Origin: Phreatobacter sp.
GTDB lineage: Bacteria; Pseudomonadota; Alphaproteobacteria; Rhizobiales; Phreatobacteraceae
NCBI RefSeq assembly: GCF_027532945.1
Contig: NZ_JAPZTZ010000014.1
Span: forward strand, 124,001-188,000
Direction of reading: 5' to 3'
DNA: 64,000 nucleotides
Within the stretch, counting starts at the first letter, position 1; the number at the start of each line of letters is the position of its first letter. Position numbers and translations under genes: made by a program. Under the pieces are notes generated by a model. It ran no database searches. It saw only the letters and a program-made list of their open reading frames with translations, and was not told the origin of the DNA. Below are positions 32,943 through 42,190 of this stretch, piece after piece.

Positions 32943-34675
32943 GGCTTCGCCCCCGCGGCGAGCGCCGCAGACCCCGCCTGCACCGCGCGGTGAAGCGAGG
33001 CGGAATCGGCATGGGGCAGCGCGAGATAGAGCGCGCCCATCGTATCCGCCAGAGCGCGCGCCCGCGGCTCCGGCCGGGTCGAGCTGTCGATCACCAGCGC
33101 CCGCAGATGATGGGCGGCGACCTCGCGGGCCGCGGCCGTGGCGTCCTCCGCCGCGCGCTCCCGGCCGGCAATGCCGCCGAAGCCGATATTCGGCCGCCCG
33201 TCGGTGATGAGGACGAGGGTCGGCGTGCGGCCGCGACGGGCCGTATCGACGCCGAGCCGGCAGGCCGCGGCGATGCCCTCGGCGAGCGGCGTGCCGCCGC
33301 CGCCCGGCAGCGCCGAGAGGCAGGCGCGCGCCCGCTGCAGCGAGCGCGTCGGTGGCACGACGAGCGTCGCCTCCTGCCCCCGGAAGGCGACAAGCGCCAC
33401 CTCGTCGCGACGCACATAGCAATCGGCGAGGATCTGCTCGACCGCGCCCTTGGCTTCGGCGAGGCGTTCGAGGGCGGTCGAGCCGGAGGCATCGACGCAG
33501 AAAATGGTGGTGGCGCCCTTGCGGTTCTTCAGCCGCTTCAGCCGCAGATCGGCCGGGCGCAGGCTGAGGCGCGCCCCCGACGGCGGCGCGCCGCGCAGCC
33601 GCTGCCACGGCACCGCCGATCGGACCGATGCCAGGAGGTCGAGATGGCCGCGCCGCGGGTCGCCGGCGCGGCTGCCGATCTGGCGACCGCGGGCCGAGGC
33701 GGCGCCGGTATCGCGCGAGCGGCCGGCGGGCGAGCGCCCGCGCGACGGCGGCTTACCGGCGGACAGCGCGGCGAGGAGGTCGGGCGGCAAGGCCGCGACG
33801 GTCGCATCAAGCACGCGGTCCTCGGCGGCGGCGGGATCGCCGGCCGGTTGCTCGGCATCGTCCTGCGGGGTCGCTTCGGAGGGCGGGGGCGGCTGCTGCG
33901 CCTCGGCCTCGGCCGGATCGGCCGCCGCCTGCGGCAGGCGCGTGGCGCGCGGGGCGAGGACGAGGATGGCAGCGGTCTCGGCATCGGCGTCGGAGACCGT
34001 GGCGCGGTGGCCCAGGGCGGCAATGATCCGCGCCGCACGGACGGCGTGGAGCAGGGCGCGGTCGGAGCGCACGCCGAGCGCGGAGGCTGCCGCGGCAAGG
34101 TTGACGACCGCCGCATCGGCGATGGTGACGCTGGCGAAACGGTCGCGGGCGGCAGCCACAACCGCCGGATCGGTGGCGGGGACGGCGTCAGCGCCAAGGC
34201 CGGTGAGGTCGAGATGCAGGGCAAGGCGTTCGGCGAGGCAGCGCGCCGGCCCGTCCTCGTCGGAAAGGCTTTCGTCGCAGGCGATGATGCCGAAGCCCTC
34301 GCCCGGCTCGTCGAGGGCCAGGGCGACGAGCGCGGCGGCCGAGGGCTCAAGCCGCTCAGCCGAGCGCAGCACCAGGAGGCCGCGGGCGGCGCGGACGAAG
34401 AGGCCGGGATCGTGGATCAGCCGACCCGCGGCGAGGGTCGCGGTGGTGTCGATTTCGCCGATCAACCGACCCGGGCCGACATGGCAAGGCACGGGCAGGA
34501 CGGGACTGCCGGCCGGCAGGGCGGCGGATAGCGCGGCGATTAAACGGTCGCGCGCAGGTCCCGCCGGGCCCTTCAGCAGCACGCCGCCAAGCGCTTTCGG
34601 ATCCACGGCAAGGATCGCCGGGGCGACGGCGAGAGCCGCGGCCCGGAGGTCGTCGCCGGGATGGGCGGCGGTCAT
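32939..34675 (-). CDS. bchD: Magnesium chelatase subunit D
   Basis: BchD (578 residues) assembles with the BchI AAA ring and BchH to insert Mg into protoporphyrin IX. It has an inactive AAA-like N-terminal half, a low-complexity Pro/Ala/Glu linker (about residues 255-300), and a C-terminal integrin-I-like domain with the MIDAS motif FCVDASGSTALERL and later LITDGRPNIGF. The start overlaps the bchI stop by four bases. Confidence 0.96.
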   Translation of the reverse strand: MTAAHPGDDLRAAALAVAPAILAVDPKALGGVLLKGPAGPARDRLIAALSAALPAGSPVLPVPCHVGPGRLIGEIDTTATLAAGRLIHDPGLFVRAARGLLVLRSAERLEPSAAALVALALDEPGEGFGIIACDESLSDEDGPARCLAERLALHLDLTGLGADAVPATDPAVVAAARDRFASVTIADAAVVNLAAAASALGVRSDRALLHAVRAARIIAALGHRATVSDADAETAAILVLAPRATRLPQAAADPAEAEAQQPPPPSEATPQDDAEQPAGDPAAAEDRVLDATVAALPPDLLAALSAGKPPSRGRSPAGRSRDTGAASARGRQIGSRAGDPRRGHLDLLASVRSAVPWQRLRGAPPSGARLSLRPADLRLKRLKNRKGATTIFCVDASGSTALERLAEAKGAVEQILADCYVRRDEVALVAFRGQEATLVVPPTRSLQRARACLSALPGGGGTPLAEGIAAACRLGVDTARRGRTPTLVLITDGRPNIGFGGIAGRERAAEDATAAAREVAAHHLRALVIDSSTRPEPRARALADTMGALYLALPHADSASLHRAVQAGSAALAAGAKP

Positions 34676-35688
34676 GCGGCCCAGGCCTCGGCCAGGGCCC
34701 GCTCGACGCGGATGCGCGAGCCGGCCTCGTCCATCGGATTGCGGCGCAGGCGATGGCGCAGCGCGAGCGGCGCAGCCTGGCGAAGATGGTTGGCGGCAAC
34801 CGCATTGTCGCCTTCGAGGGCGGCGAGCGCCCGCGCCGCGCGGATGAGGGTCAGCTCACCGCGCAGGCCATCCGTGCCGAGCTTGATGCACAGCCCGGCA
34901 ATGGCGCGCCGTATCATGTCGGTGACCTCGATGGCGTCGAGCCGCTTGCGCGCGGCGGCGATGCGGCGAGCGAGCCGCTGCTGCTCCCGCGTCCAGGCCG
35001 CATGGAAGGCGGCCGCGTCGCGGTCGAAGGCCTCGCGGCGCTTCACCGCCTCGACGCGCAGGTCGATGTCATCCGGCGAGGTGACCTCCACCGACAGGCC
35101 GAAGCGGTCGAGGAGCTGCGGGCGCAATTCGCCCTCTTCCGGATTGCCGCTGCCGATGAGCACGAAGCGGGCGGGATGGCGCACCGACAGGCCCTCGCGC
35201 TCGACGATGTTCTCGCCCGAGGCGGCGACGTCGAGCAGAAGATCGACCAGATGATCCTCAAGTAGGTTGACCTCGTCGACATAAAGGAAGCCGCGATTGG
35301 CGCGGGCGAGCAGGCCCGGTTCGAAGCGCTTGCGGCCGTGGACCAGCGCCTCCTCGATGTCGAGCGCGCCGACCACCCGGTCCTCGGTGGCGCCGAGCGG
35401 CAGGTCGACCACCGGCACCGGTGCCTGGGCAAGGGTGCGCGTCGTCGCACTGCTGCAATGGGGGCAGCACTCCGGGCTATCGCCGGGGCCACAGCGATAC
35501 GGACAATCGGCGACGACGCGCAGGGACGGCAGGACGGCGGCCAGACCACGCACGGCGGTCGACTTGCCGGTGCCACGGTCGCCGGTGATCAGAACACCGC
35601 CGATGCGGGGATCGACGGCGGCGACCATCAGCGCCTGCTTCATTTCGGACTGGCCAACGATGGCCGTGAAGGGAAAGGGCTCAGCCAT
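34672..35688 (-). CDS. bchI: Magnesium chelatase ATPase subunit I
   Basis: BchI (338 residues) is the AAA+ ATPase driving Mg chelation. Walker A is GDRGTGKSTAVRGLA near residue 38. Walker B is GFLYVDEVNLLEDH near 140, and the sensor region is VLIGSGNPEEGELRPQLLDR. It starts 1 bp after the ispH stop region and continues the bchP-tspO-ispH-bchI-bchD-bchO row, all in one direction. Confidence 0.97.
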   Translation of the reverse strand: MAEPFPFTAIVGQSEMKQALMVAAVDPRIGGVLITGDRGTGKSTAVRGLAAVLPSLRVVADCPYRCGPGDSPECCPHCSSATTRTLAQAPVPVVDLPLGATEDRVVGALDIEEALVHGRKRFEPGLLARANRGFLYVDEVNLLEDHLVDLLLDVAASGENIVEREGLSVRHPARFVLIGSGNPEEGELRPQLLDRFGLSVEVTSPDDIDLRVEAVKRREAFDRDAAAFHAAWTREQQRLARRIAAARKRLDAIEVTDMIRRAIAGLCIKLGTDGLRGELTLIRAARALAALEGDNAVAANHLRQAAPLALRHRLRRNPMDEAGSRIRVERALAEAWAA

Positions 35689-35689
35689 G

Positions 35690-36685
35690 TCACAGGCTCC
35701 CTGTCTGGAGGGCCGCGGCGGGGGCGGGCTCGCGCTCGCGCGCCGCCGCCGTCAGGGCCGTTGGAAGGCGGAACTCGACGGTCTCGTGGACGTCGCCGAC
35801 GCTCTCCACCGTCACGGTGCGCAGCGTCGAGAGACGGTCGATGAGGCCGCGGACAAGATCCTCCGGCGCCGAGGCCCCGGCGGTGACGCCGACGCGGCGG
35901 ATGCCGTCGAGCCAGCGCGGATCGACCTCGGAGGCGTCGTCGACGAGATGGGCGGGAATGCCCGCCTTGACGCCGATCTCGCGCAGGCGGTTGGAGTTGG
36001 AGCTGTTGGCCGAGCCCAGCACGATGAGCAGGTCAACATCCTCGACCATCATTGTCACCGCCGTCTGGCGGTTCTGCGTGGCGTAGCAGATGTCGTCGAG
36101 CTCCGGGCCGACGGCGGCCGGGAAGCGCGCCTTCACCGCATCGACCACCTCGCGGGTGTCGTCGACCGAAAGCGTCGTCTGGGTGACATAGGCGACGCGC
36201 GAGGGATCGGCGATGGCGAGAGAGGCGACCTCGTCGGCGCTGCCGACCACCGTCACGCCGCCCGGCACCTGGCCGCGCGTGCCCTCGACCTCGGCATGGC
36301 CCTCATGGCCGATGAGGACGACGGAAAAGCCCTTCTCGGCATAGCGCCGGCCCTGGCGATGCACCTTGGTGACGAGCGGGCAGGTCGCGTCGATGACGGA
36401 GAGGCCGCGCTCGCGCGCCTCCTCTTCCACCGCCTGCGACACGCCATGGGCGCTGAAGACGGTGACGGCGCCGGCCGGCACCTCTTCGAGGCTCTCGACG
36501 AAGATTGCGCCCTGGCGCCGCAGGCGCGCGACGACGTGGCGATTGTGGACGATCTCGTGGCGCACATAGACGGGCGCGCCGTGCAGGGCGATCGCCCGTT
36601 CGACGATCTCGATGGCCCGGACCACCCCCGCGCAGAAGCCGCGGGGATTGGCGAGGACGACGGTCAGCTCTTCTCGAAGCGGCAT
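35690..36685 (-). CDS. ispH: 4-hydroxy-3-methylbut-2-enyl diphosphate reductase IspH
   Basis: IspH (331 residues) makes IPP and DMAPP at the end of the MEP pathway using a [4Fe-4S] cluster. Cysteine ligands are seen in [32 protein letters not shown] and a third in the [13 protein letters not shown] block. [14 protein letters not shown] and [11 protein letters not shown] are substrate-binding. The ATG at 36685 follows GGGAGG. Here it sits inside the bch row, with dxs at the other end of the cluster, so carotenoid and phytyl precursor supply is tied to the cluster. Confidence 0.95.
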   Translation of the reverse strand: MPLREELTVVLANPRGFCAGVVRAIEIVERAIALHGAPVYVRHEIVHNRHVVARLRRQGAIFVESLEEVPAGAVTVFSAHGVSQAVEEEARERGLSVIDATCPLVTKVHRQGRRYAEKGFSVVLIGHEGHAEVEGTRGQVPGGVTVVGSADEVASLAIADPSRVAYVTQTTLSVDDTREVVDAVKARFPAAVGPELDDICYATQNRQTAVTMMVEDVDLLIVLGSANSSNSNRLREIGVKAGIPAHLVDDASEVDPRWLDGIRRVGVTAGASAPEDLVRGLIDRLSTLRTVTVESVGDVHETVEFRLPTALTAAAREREPAPAAALQTGSL

Positions 36686-36705
36686 CGGGGCCTCCCGGCG
36701 CGCGA

Positions 36706-37209
36706 TCAACCTGCGACCCCCGCAAAGGGGCCGTTGAGGCGGACGATCTTGAGGTTGAGGGCGGCGGCGATGCCGACCCAGACGAGATAGGGCAGGAGCA
36801 TGAGGCTCGCCGCCCGGTTGACGGGATAGACGGCGATCACCAGGGCGAGGATGGACAGCCACAGGAACACCACCTCGACGAGGGCGAGGTCGGGCCGGCG
36901 GATGAAGAAGAAGAGGTAGTTCCAGAGGATGTTGAGCAGCCCGTTCAGCACGAACAGGCCGGCGATGATGGTCCGCTCCCGCGAGGATGCAGCGCCCTCC
37001 CAGGAAAGGGCGGCGGACAGCGCCACCAGCGTCAGGATGGTCGTCCAGATCGGCCCGAAGGCCCAGTCCGGCGGCTTCCAGGCCGGGAAGCGCAGCGTCC
37101 GGTACCAGCCCGTCGTATCCGTCATGACCCCGCCGGCAACCGCCACGGCCACCGTGCCAACGGCGGCGATGGCGAAGACCTGCCAGGCGGGGAAACTCAA
37201 GCCCATCAT
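36706..37209 (-). CDS. tspO: TspO/MBR-family tryptophan-rich sensory protein
   Basis: The 167-residue protein has five hydrophobic helices and the TspO signature [20 protein letters not shown] and [20 protein letters not shown]. In Rhodobacter, TspO modulates photosynthesis gene expression in response to oxygen, probably through tetrapyrrole efflux or breakdown. Its ATG (37209) overlaps the bchP stop (ATGA); a second ATG at 37206 follows immediately. It is placed between bchP and ispH, consistent with a tetrapyrrole-related role. Confidence 0.93.
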   Translation of the reverse strand: MMGLSFPAWQVFAIAAVGTVAVAVAGGVMTDTTGWYRTLRFPAWKPPDWAFGPIWTTILTLVALSAALSWEGAASSRERTIIAGLFVLNGLLNILWNYLFFFIRRPDLALVEVVFLWLSILALVIAVYPVNRAASLMLLPYLVWVGIAAALNLKIVRLNGPFAGVAG

Positions 37210-38405
37210 GGCCGCACCAGCCCAAGCAGGTGGCCCATATCCTTGATGAAGATGCGGAAATGCGCTCCGGGGCTCTGCCGCACAAGCTCCTTGTGCATGT
37301 AGGCCTGCCAGGTGAGGCGCTGCACGTCCTTGTCGGCGCACATGGCGACAAAGCGCTCGCGCACCCAGTCGTTGCGGTACCAGAACCACTGCATGATGCC
37401 GAGCACGAGGAAGACGCGGCCATGGCTCTTCATGAAGCGCTTGCGGGCGCCGGCGAGCGCCGTGGCGCGGCCCGTCGCCAGCATCTCCTCGGCCGCCGTG
37501 GCGACTTCGGTGGCCGAGGCCATGGCGTAGTAGATGCCCTCGCCCGAGGCGGGGGCGACGACACCTGCGGCATCACCGGCGACGATGACGTCACGACCAT
37601 TGTCCCAGCGCTTCAGCGGCTTCAGCGGGATCGGCGCGCCCTCGCGGCGGATCGTCTCCCAGCCGGCGAAGCCGTGGCGCTCGCGGAAGGCGGCGATCGA
37701 GTCGCGCAGGCCGAAGCCCTTGTGATGGGTGCCCGTGCCGATGCTGGCGGTCCGCCCATGCGGGAAGACCCAGCTGTAGAAATCCGGGGAATAGCGGCCG
37801 TCATAATGGACGTCGCAGCGCCGGCCGTCGAAGCCCTGGCCGGGATCCTCCGGCACGCGGACGATCTCGTGATAGGCGAAGACATGCGGCACGCGATCGG
37901 CGCCTGCGATCTCCTGGCGCGCGAGGAGTGAATTCGCCCCGTCGGCGGCAATGACGAGGCGCGCCTGCGCCGTCTCGTTGCGCAGGTCGCCGCCGGCATC
38001 GCTGCCCGCGCGCCAATGGACCGTGGCGACACCGTCCTCGCGGGTGAGCTTGAGATAGCGCCCGGTGCGGCGCTCGGCGCCGCGGGCGACGGCCCGCTCG
38101 CGAAGGAACTCGTCGAAGACCTCGCGGTCGACCATCGCCACATAGCCGCCGTCGATATGCATGTCGACGTGGCGGGCCGAGGGAGCAACGATCCGCGCCG
38201 AGGCGATTCGGGCGCAGATGATGTCCTCGGGAATGGCGTAATCCTTCACCAGGCGCGGCGGGATGGCGCCGCCGCAGGGCTTGATGCGCCCTCCCCGGTC
38301 GAGCAGCAGGACGCTGCGGCCGCGCGCGGCGAGTTCCGCCGCCGCCGTGGCGCCGGCCGGGCCGCCGCCCACCACGATGACATCATAGATCTGGGTCTCG
38401 TCCAT
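37206..38405 (-). CDS. bchP: Geranylgeranyl reductase BchP
   Basis: BchP (399 residues) reduces the geranylgeranyl tail of bacteriochlorophyll to phytyl. The FAD motif [20 protein letters not shown] opens the protein, and [20 protein letters not shown] and [20 protein letters not shown] are the expected family blocks. ATG 38405 lies 3 bp after the stop of the upstream pucC-like gene. Confidence 0.96.
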   Translation of the reverse strand: MDETQIYDVIVVGGGPAGATAAAELAARGRSVLLLDRGGRIKPCGGAIPPRLVKDYAIPEDIICARIASARIVAPSARHVDMHIDGGYVAMVDREVFDEFLRERAVARGAERRTGRYLKLTREDGVATVHWRAGSDAGGDLRNETAQARLVIAADGANSLLARQEIAGADRVPHVFAYHEIVRVPEDPGQGFDGRRCDVHYDGRYSPDFYSWVFPHGRTASIGTGTHHKGFGLRDSIAAFRERHGFAGWETIRREGAPIPLKPLKRWDNGRDVIVAGDAAGVVAPASGEGIYYAMASATEVATAAEEMLATGRATALAGARKRFMKSHGRVFLVLGIMQWFWYRNDWVRERFVAMCADKDVQRLTWQAYMHKELVRQSPGAHFRIFIKDMGHLLGLVRP

Positions 38406-38408
38406 GGG

Positions 38409-39800
38409 TCAGCCTCCACCGGCACCGAGGGCGAATGATTCCGGCCGCGTCGGCGCCGGCAGCGGATCCTCGCCGGAGAGCCGCGCAATCCTCAGCGCCA
38501 GCACTGCGGCGACACCGAACAGCAGGGCCTCCACGACGAAGACGCTGCCATAGGCGATAAGGCTCGAGCCCGTGGCCCAGCGCAGCACGTCCACGGCAAC
38601 CGTGCCGAGGAAACCGCCAATGCCGAAGGCGATGGCCTGCGAGGCGCCCCAGACGCCCATGCGCGTGCCCTCACGCCGTTCGGCGCCCGTACCGGCGAGG
38701 GCCATCATCGAACCGATGGCCGCGCCGGCATAGGCACCGTTGGCATAGCCGAGCAGGAAGATGTTGAGGCGGATGGGCCAGGCCGGCGCCAGCACGCCCG
38801 ATACGGCGATGCCGGCCAGCGCGAAGGCCGAGGCGATGCAGCCGAGAATGGTCCAGAGCTTCGGCGAGCCGGCCCCGTCCTCGCGCAGCAGCGTGCCGAG
38901 CACAGCGACCGTCACCATCCCGGCGAGGACGCCGCCGTTCTGGATGCCGGAGAGCCGCGTCGTCTCGCCCGGCGAGAGGTCGTACATCAGTCCCGCGAAG
39001 GGCTCGAGGATCAGGTCCTGGCCGGAGAAGGCCAGCATCGACACGAAGATGAAGATGGTGAAGAGCCGCGCCTTGGGCTCCGCCCAGACCTCGGCCAGCG
39101 CGGCGAGGAAGGACCCACGGCCATCGGCCGGCGCCGCCTGCGCAGCGGGAACCGCCTCCCGCGCCGCGGCTGGCCCCTCGATCCCGATCACCGCGACGAC
39201 GGCGACCACAAGGGCGACGAGGCTGATGCCGGTGGCGACCAGCACCAGCCGCTCCAGCGAGAAGGGGTCGAGAAGGGCACCGGCGGTGATTCCCGTCACG
39301 GCGAAACCCGCGATCATCATGATCCAGACGATGGTGGCCGCCGCCGGCCGCCGCTGCGGCGCGACGCGCTTCGCCAGCAGCGCGAGAAGCGAGGTGCCGG
39401 CCGCGCCCACCCCCGCGCCGATCAGCGTGAAGGCGGCGATGGCGACGGCGATGCCGAGGGGCAGCGAGGCGGCCATCAACGCCGTGGACAGCGCCGCAAG
39501 ACTGCCGCCGATGGCGAGCACCGCCATGCCGCCGATGATCCACGGCGTGATCCGCCAGCCCTGGTCGGCGCCGAAGCCCCAGCGCGGACGCAGCATCTGC
39601 AGCGCATAGTGCCAGCCGACGAGGGCCCCGGGCAGCATGGCCGGCAGGGCGAGCTCGATCACCATGATGCGGTTCACCGTCGAGGTGGTGAGCACGACGA
39701 TGGCGCCGAGGGCCGTCTGCACAAGCCCGAGGCGGACGATCTGCGACCAGGTGAGCGGCGCTTGGGCCAGAGGTGCTTGGGCCAGAGCTGCTTGGACCAT
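38409..39800 (-). CDS. PucC/BCD-family MFS transporter next to bchG
   Basis: The 463-residue protein has twelve hydrophobic helices and the BCD-family start LGLVQTALGAIVVLTTSTVN and MVIELALPAMLPGALVGWHY. Members, often called Bch2 or PucC, probably deliver or shape (bacterio)chlorophyll during light-harvesting assembly. It is a paralogue of lhaA at 52047-53489. It lies in the bchG-pucC-bchP row. The N-terminus carries a 15-bp tandem repeat encoding LAQAP, unlike typical relatives. Confidence 0.9.
   Translation of the reverse strand: MVQAALAQAPLAQAPLTWSQIVRLGLVQTALGAIVVLTTSTVNRIMVIELALPAMLPGALVGWHYALQMLRPRWGFGADQGWRITPWIIGGMAVLAIGGSLAALSTALMAASLPLGIAVAIAAFTLIGAGVGAAGTSLLALLAKRVAPQRRPAAATIVWIMMIAGFAVTGITAGALLDPFSLERLVLVATGISLVALVVAVVAVIGIEGPAAAREAVPAAQAAPADGRGSFLAALAEVWAEPKARLFTIFIFVSMLAFSGQDLILEPFAGLMYDLSPGETTRLSGIQNGGVLAGMVTVAVLGTLLREDGAGSPKLWTILGCIASAFALAGIAVSGVLAPAWPIRLNIFLLGYANGAYAGAAIGSMMALAGTGAERREGTRMGVWGASQAIAFGIGGFLGTVAVDVLRWATGSSLIAYGSVFVVEALLFGVAAVLALRIARLSGEDPLPAPTRPESFALGAGGG
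39761..39800. repeat. 15-bp tandem repeat across the pucC-like start region
   Basis: CTTGGGCCAGAGGTG (39761-39775) is followed by CTTGGGCCAGAGCTG (39776-39790), then a partial third copy ending at the ATG complement. On the minus strand it encodes repeated Leu-Ala-Gln-Ala-Pro. It is a candidate slippage site that can change N-terminal length without breaking frame. Confidence 0.75.
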
Positions 39801-39807
39801 GGGAGCC

Positions 39808-40677
39808 TCAACTCGACCGGAGGGCGAAGGCGGCGACGAGCATGCCCAGCACGTAGAGCGTCGTGCCGGTGGCGTTGTAGCGGGCGGCCTGACCGCGCGG
39901 ATCGGCGACGAGCTTGCCCATCAGGACCACCTGGACGGCGAGCAGCGCGGTGACCGCAAGGGCGTGCCAGGGCTGGCCGAACAGGGTCAGGAGCGCGATG
40001 ACCGCGACCTGCGGCAGCGCCATCATCACGCAGGCGAGCCGGGCGGCAGCATCGGCGCCCAGCTGCACCGGCAGCGAGCGGATGCCCATGCGGGTATCGC
40101 CCTCGATGGCCTTGAAATCATTGAGGGTCATGATCCCGTGCGCGCCGATGGAATAGAGCGCCGCGACGAGGAGGATGCGCCAGTCCGGCAGGACGGTGGC
40201 CATGATGGCGGCGCCGGTGAACCAGGGCAGTCCCTCGTAGCAGAAGGCGACGGCGGCATTGCCGAACCAGCCGTTCTGCTTCAGCCGCAGCGGCGGCGCG
40301 CTATAGGCCCAGGCGAGAATCAGGCCGACCATGGTGGCGGCCAGCACCCAGGAGCCGAGCGTCCAGGCGACGGCGAGCGACACGCCCGACCAGATCACCG
40401 CGATATAGAAGCCCCAGCGTCCGGGAATGCGGCCGGAGGGGATTGGACGGTGCGGCTCATTGATTCCGTCGACATGGCGGTCGAACCAGTCGTTCACCGC
40501 CTGGCTTGTGGCACAGACGAGAGGCCCGGCGAGCAGGACGCCGGCCGCCACCACCGTCCATGAGGCGCCGGAGTCGCCCCCCACGGAGACCACGCCGCAG
40601 AGGAAGGCCCACATCGGCGCGAACCAGGTGATGGGCTTGAACAGTTCGAGGACGGCGGGCGCACTCGGGTAGGTCAT
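39808..40677 (-). CDS. bchG: Bacteriochlorophyll synthase BchG
   Basis: BchG (289 residues) attaches geranylgeranyl (or phytyl) diphosphate to bacteriochlorophyllide. The UbiA-family motifs NDWFDRHVDGINEPHRPIPS and NDFKAIEGDTRMG bind the diphosphate through Mg. About eight helices cross the membrane. ATG 40677 is the only reasonable start, since FKPITWFAPMWAF follows at once. No Shine-Dalgarno sequence is visible, and the -10-like element sits only 7 bp upstream, suggesting a leaderless or nearly leaderless message. Confidence 0.96.
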   Translation of the reverse strand: MTYPSAPAVLELFKPITWFAPMWAFLCGVVSVGGDSGASWTVVAAGVLLAGPLVCATSQAVNDWFDRHVDGINEPHRPIPSGRIPGRWGFYIAVIWSGVSLAVAWTLGSWVLAATMVGLILAWAYSAPPLRLKQNGWFGNAAVAFCYEGLPWFTGAAIMATVLPDWRILLVAALYSIGAHGIMTLNDFKAIEGDTRMGIRSLPVQLGADAAARLACVMMALPQVAVIALLTLFGQPWHALAVTALLAVQVVLMGKLVADPRGQAARYNATGTTLYVLGMLVAAFALRSS

Positions 40678-40683
40678 GGGGCC

Positions 40684-40737
40684 ATGCTAGGTGCCCCGAA
40701 CCGGAGTGTCAATTTTTGTTTACATGCAAAAGCGTCA
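40684..40737 (-). promoter_or_regulatory. bchG promoter with PpsR sites
   Basis: A consensus PpsR site TGT-N12-ACA covers 40707-40724, and a third half-site CGTCA (40733-40737) continues at the 13-bp step and overlaps the ppsR stop codon. On the minus strand TTGACA (40712-40707) and TAGCAT (40689-40684) are spaced 17 bp. Confidence 0.75.
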
Positions 40738-42138
40738 ATCTGCTTCCGGCATCTCGTCCATGAAGCCGAAGCGCCGCATCTTCAGATAGAGGCTCTGGCG
40801 GCTGAGGCCGAGCAGCTCCGCGGCGGTGGCGCGATTGTCCTTCGTCATCTCCAGCGCAGCCTCGATGCAGAGGCGCTCGATGATGTCGGTGGTCTCGCGG
40901 ACGAGCTCTTTCAGCGACACGCGGCCCACCAGTTCGATGAACTGGTCGACCGAGCGCGGGATGGCCGCGGCGGCATGGCCGTTCGGAGCGGCGGCACGGG
41001 GGCCGGCCCGCAGCACGAAACCGTAGCAGGGCAACTCGCCGTCCTCGACGAGCACCGCGGAGACTTCCACCGTCTCGGTGATGCCGAAGGCACCCCGCAG
41101 GATCGTCGGGAAGTTCCGGACGGAGCCGTATTCCCGCAACGAGGCGGTGAGGCTCGGGAAGTCGATGCCCATACGCCCCAGCCAGTCACCGAGGGGTTTT
41201 CCGCGAACCTGCTCGGCCGAGGCGGCCTGGGCGAGGTCGAGAAAGGCGGCATTGGCTTCGAGGATGAGGCCGGAGAGATCGGTGACGACGAAGCCGTCGG
41301 GGAGCTTCTCGATCAGCCCCATGACACGCGAGGTGTCATCGGCATCCACCGTCCGACCCTCGGTCGGGGCAAGGCGGACGAGGACCAATGTGCTGCCACC
41401 GCTACGGATGAGCGAGGCGGTGGCGTCGAAGGACTGGCCGGACGTGACGGCGACGACGCGCGCTTCAACGGCGCCATTGCCGACGGCGGCCCGCGACATC
41501 AGTCCGTCGAGATCGGCGGCGCCCGCCGGCTCGAAGAGCGAGGCGAGCAAACGGCCGGCGAGGCGCCCGGAGCTGGTGGCGAGGGCGCGCACGGCGGCGG
41601 GATTGGCCTCAGTCACCTTCCGCGAGGCGAGTTCGGCGATGAGGATCGGTTCACCGGTCAGCTGGAACAGGGCCCGGTAGCGCGTCTCGGACGCGCGCTG
41701 GCGGGCATAGTCGCGCTCCATGGCCTGGTGGGCCTGGACAAGTTGCTGCTGGACCTCGGCGAGGGCGCTGAGGTCGCGGCCGGCGATGACGATGTCGCCC
41801 TCCTTGGCCCCGCGCACGGCACAATAGCGGATCGGAATCGTTGCCAGCGGGTCGCCGGAGGAATGGTTGATCTCGCGCGGCGCTGCGGTGCGGCCGTTGC
41901 CGGCATCGCTGAGCAGCGATGCCGCCTTGTTGCGGCTGTCGGGTGCTACCGTCTCGATCCAGCGCTTGCCGCGCCAGGCTTCGGCGTCGCGGGCGATCGC
42001 GACGCCGGGGCTTGCCTTCAGATCACGGACAATGCCCTGACCGTCGACCACCACGACGATGTCGGCGATGGCGGCGGCGATCTCGACGGCAGCCGAGCCG
42101 TCCGTTTTGGCGGAAGATGTGGGACCAGGCGTCGGCAT
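40735..42138 (-). CDS. ppsR: Photosynthesis repressor PpsR (CrtJ)
   Basis: PpsR (467 residues) is the aerobic repressor of bch, crt and puf genes; it binds TGT-N12-ACA. Three PAS-like regions (about residues 25-115, 150-255 and 265-375) are separated by a glutamine-rich helix. The C-terminal Fis-type helix-turn-helix (ATAAELLGLSRQSLYLKMRR) is complete. A cysteine just before the recognition helices (ERLCIEAAL) matches the redox-sensitive Cys of R. sphaeroides PpsR. Cysteines also occur near residues 107 and 386. It is downstream of and cotranscribed with ppaA, and its stop overlaps a bchG control half-site. Confidence 0.95.
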   Translation of the reverse strand: MPTPGPTSSAKTDGSAAVEIAAAIADIVVVVDGQGIVRDLKASPGVAIARDAEAWRGKRWIETVAPDSRNKAASLLSDAGNGRTAAPREINHSSGDPLATIPIRYCAVRGAKEGDIVIAGRDLSALAEVQQQLVQAHQAMERDYARQRASETRYRALFQLTGEPILIAELASRKVTEANPAAVRALATSSGRLAGRLLASLFEPAGAADLDGLMSRAAVGNGAVEARVVAVTSGQSFDATASLIRSGGSTLVLVRLAPTEGRTVDADDTSRVMGLIEKLPDGFVVTDLSGLILEANAAFLDLAQAASAEQVRGKPLGDWLGRMGIDFPSLTASLREYGSVRNFPTILRGAFGITETVEVSAVLVEDGELPCYGFVLRAGPRAAAPNGHAAAAIPRSVDQFIELVGRVSLKELVRETTDIIERLCIEAALEMTKDNRATAAELLGLSRQSLYLKMRRFGFMDEMPEAD

Positions 42139-42190
42139 CAGGATCTTCGCTTTGGAGGCCGCCGGAGGAACGGCGAACCTCGGCCATGGT

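Noticed and set aside
42038-42187. Possible short ORF from ATG 42187 between ppaA and ppsR (minus strand)
   Set aside because: Out of frame with ppsR, Arg/Gly-rich and without a recognisable ribosome binding site.
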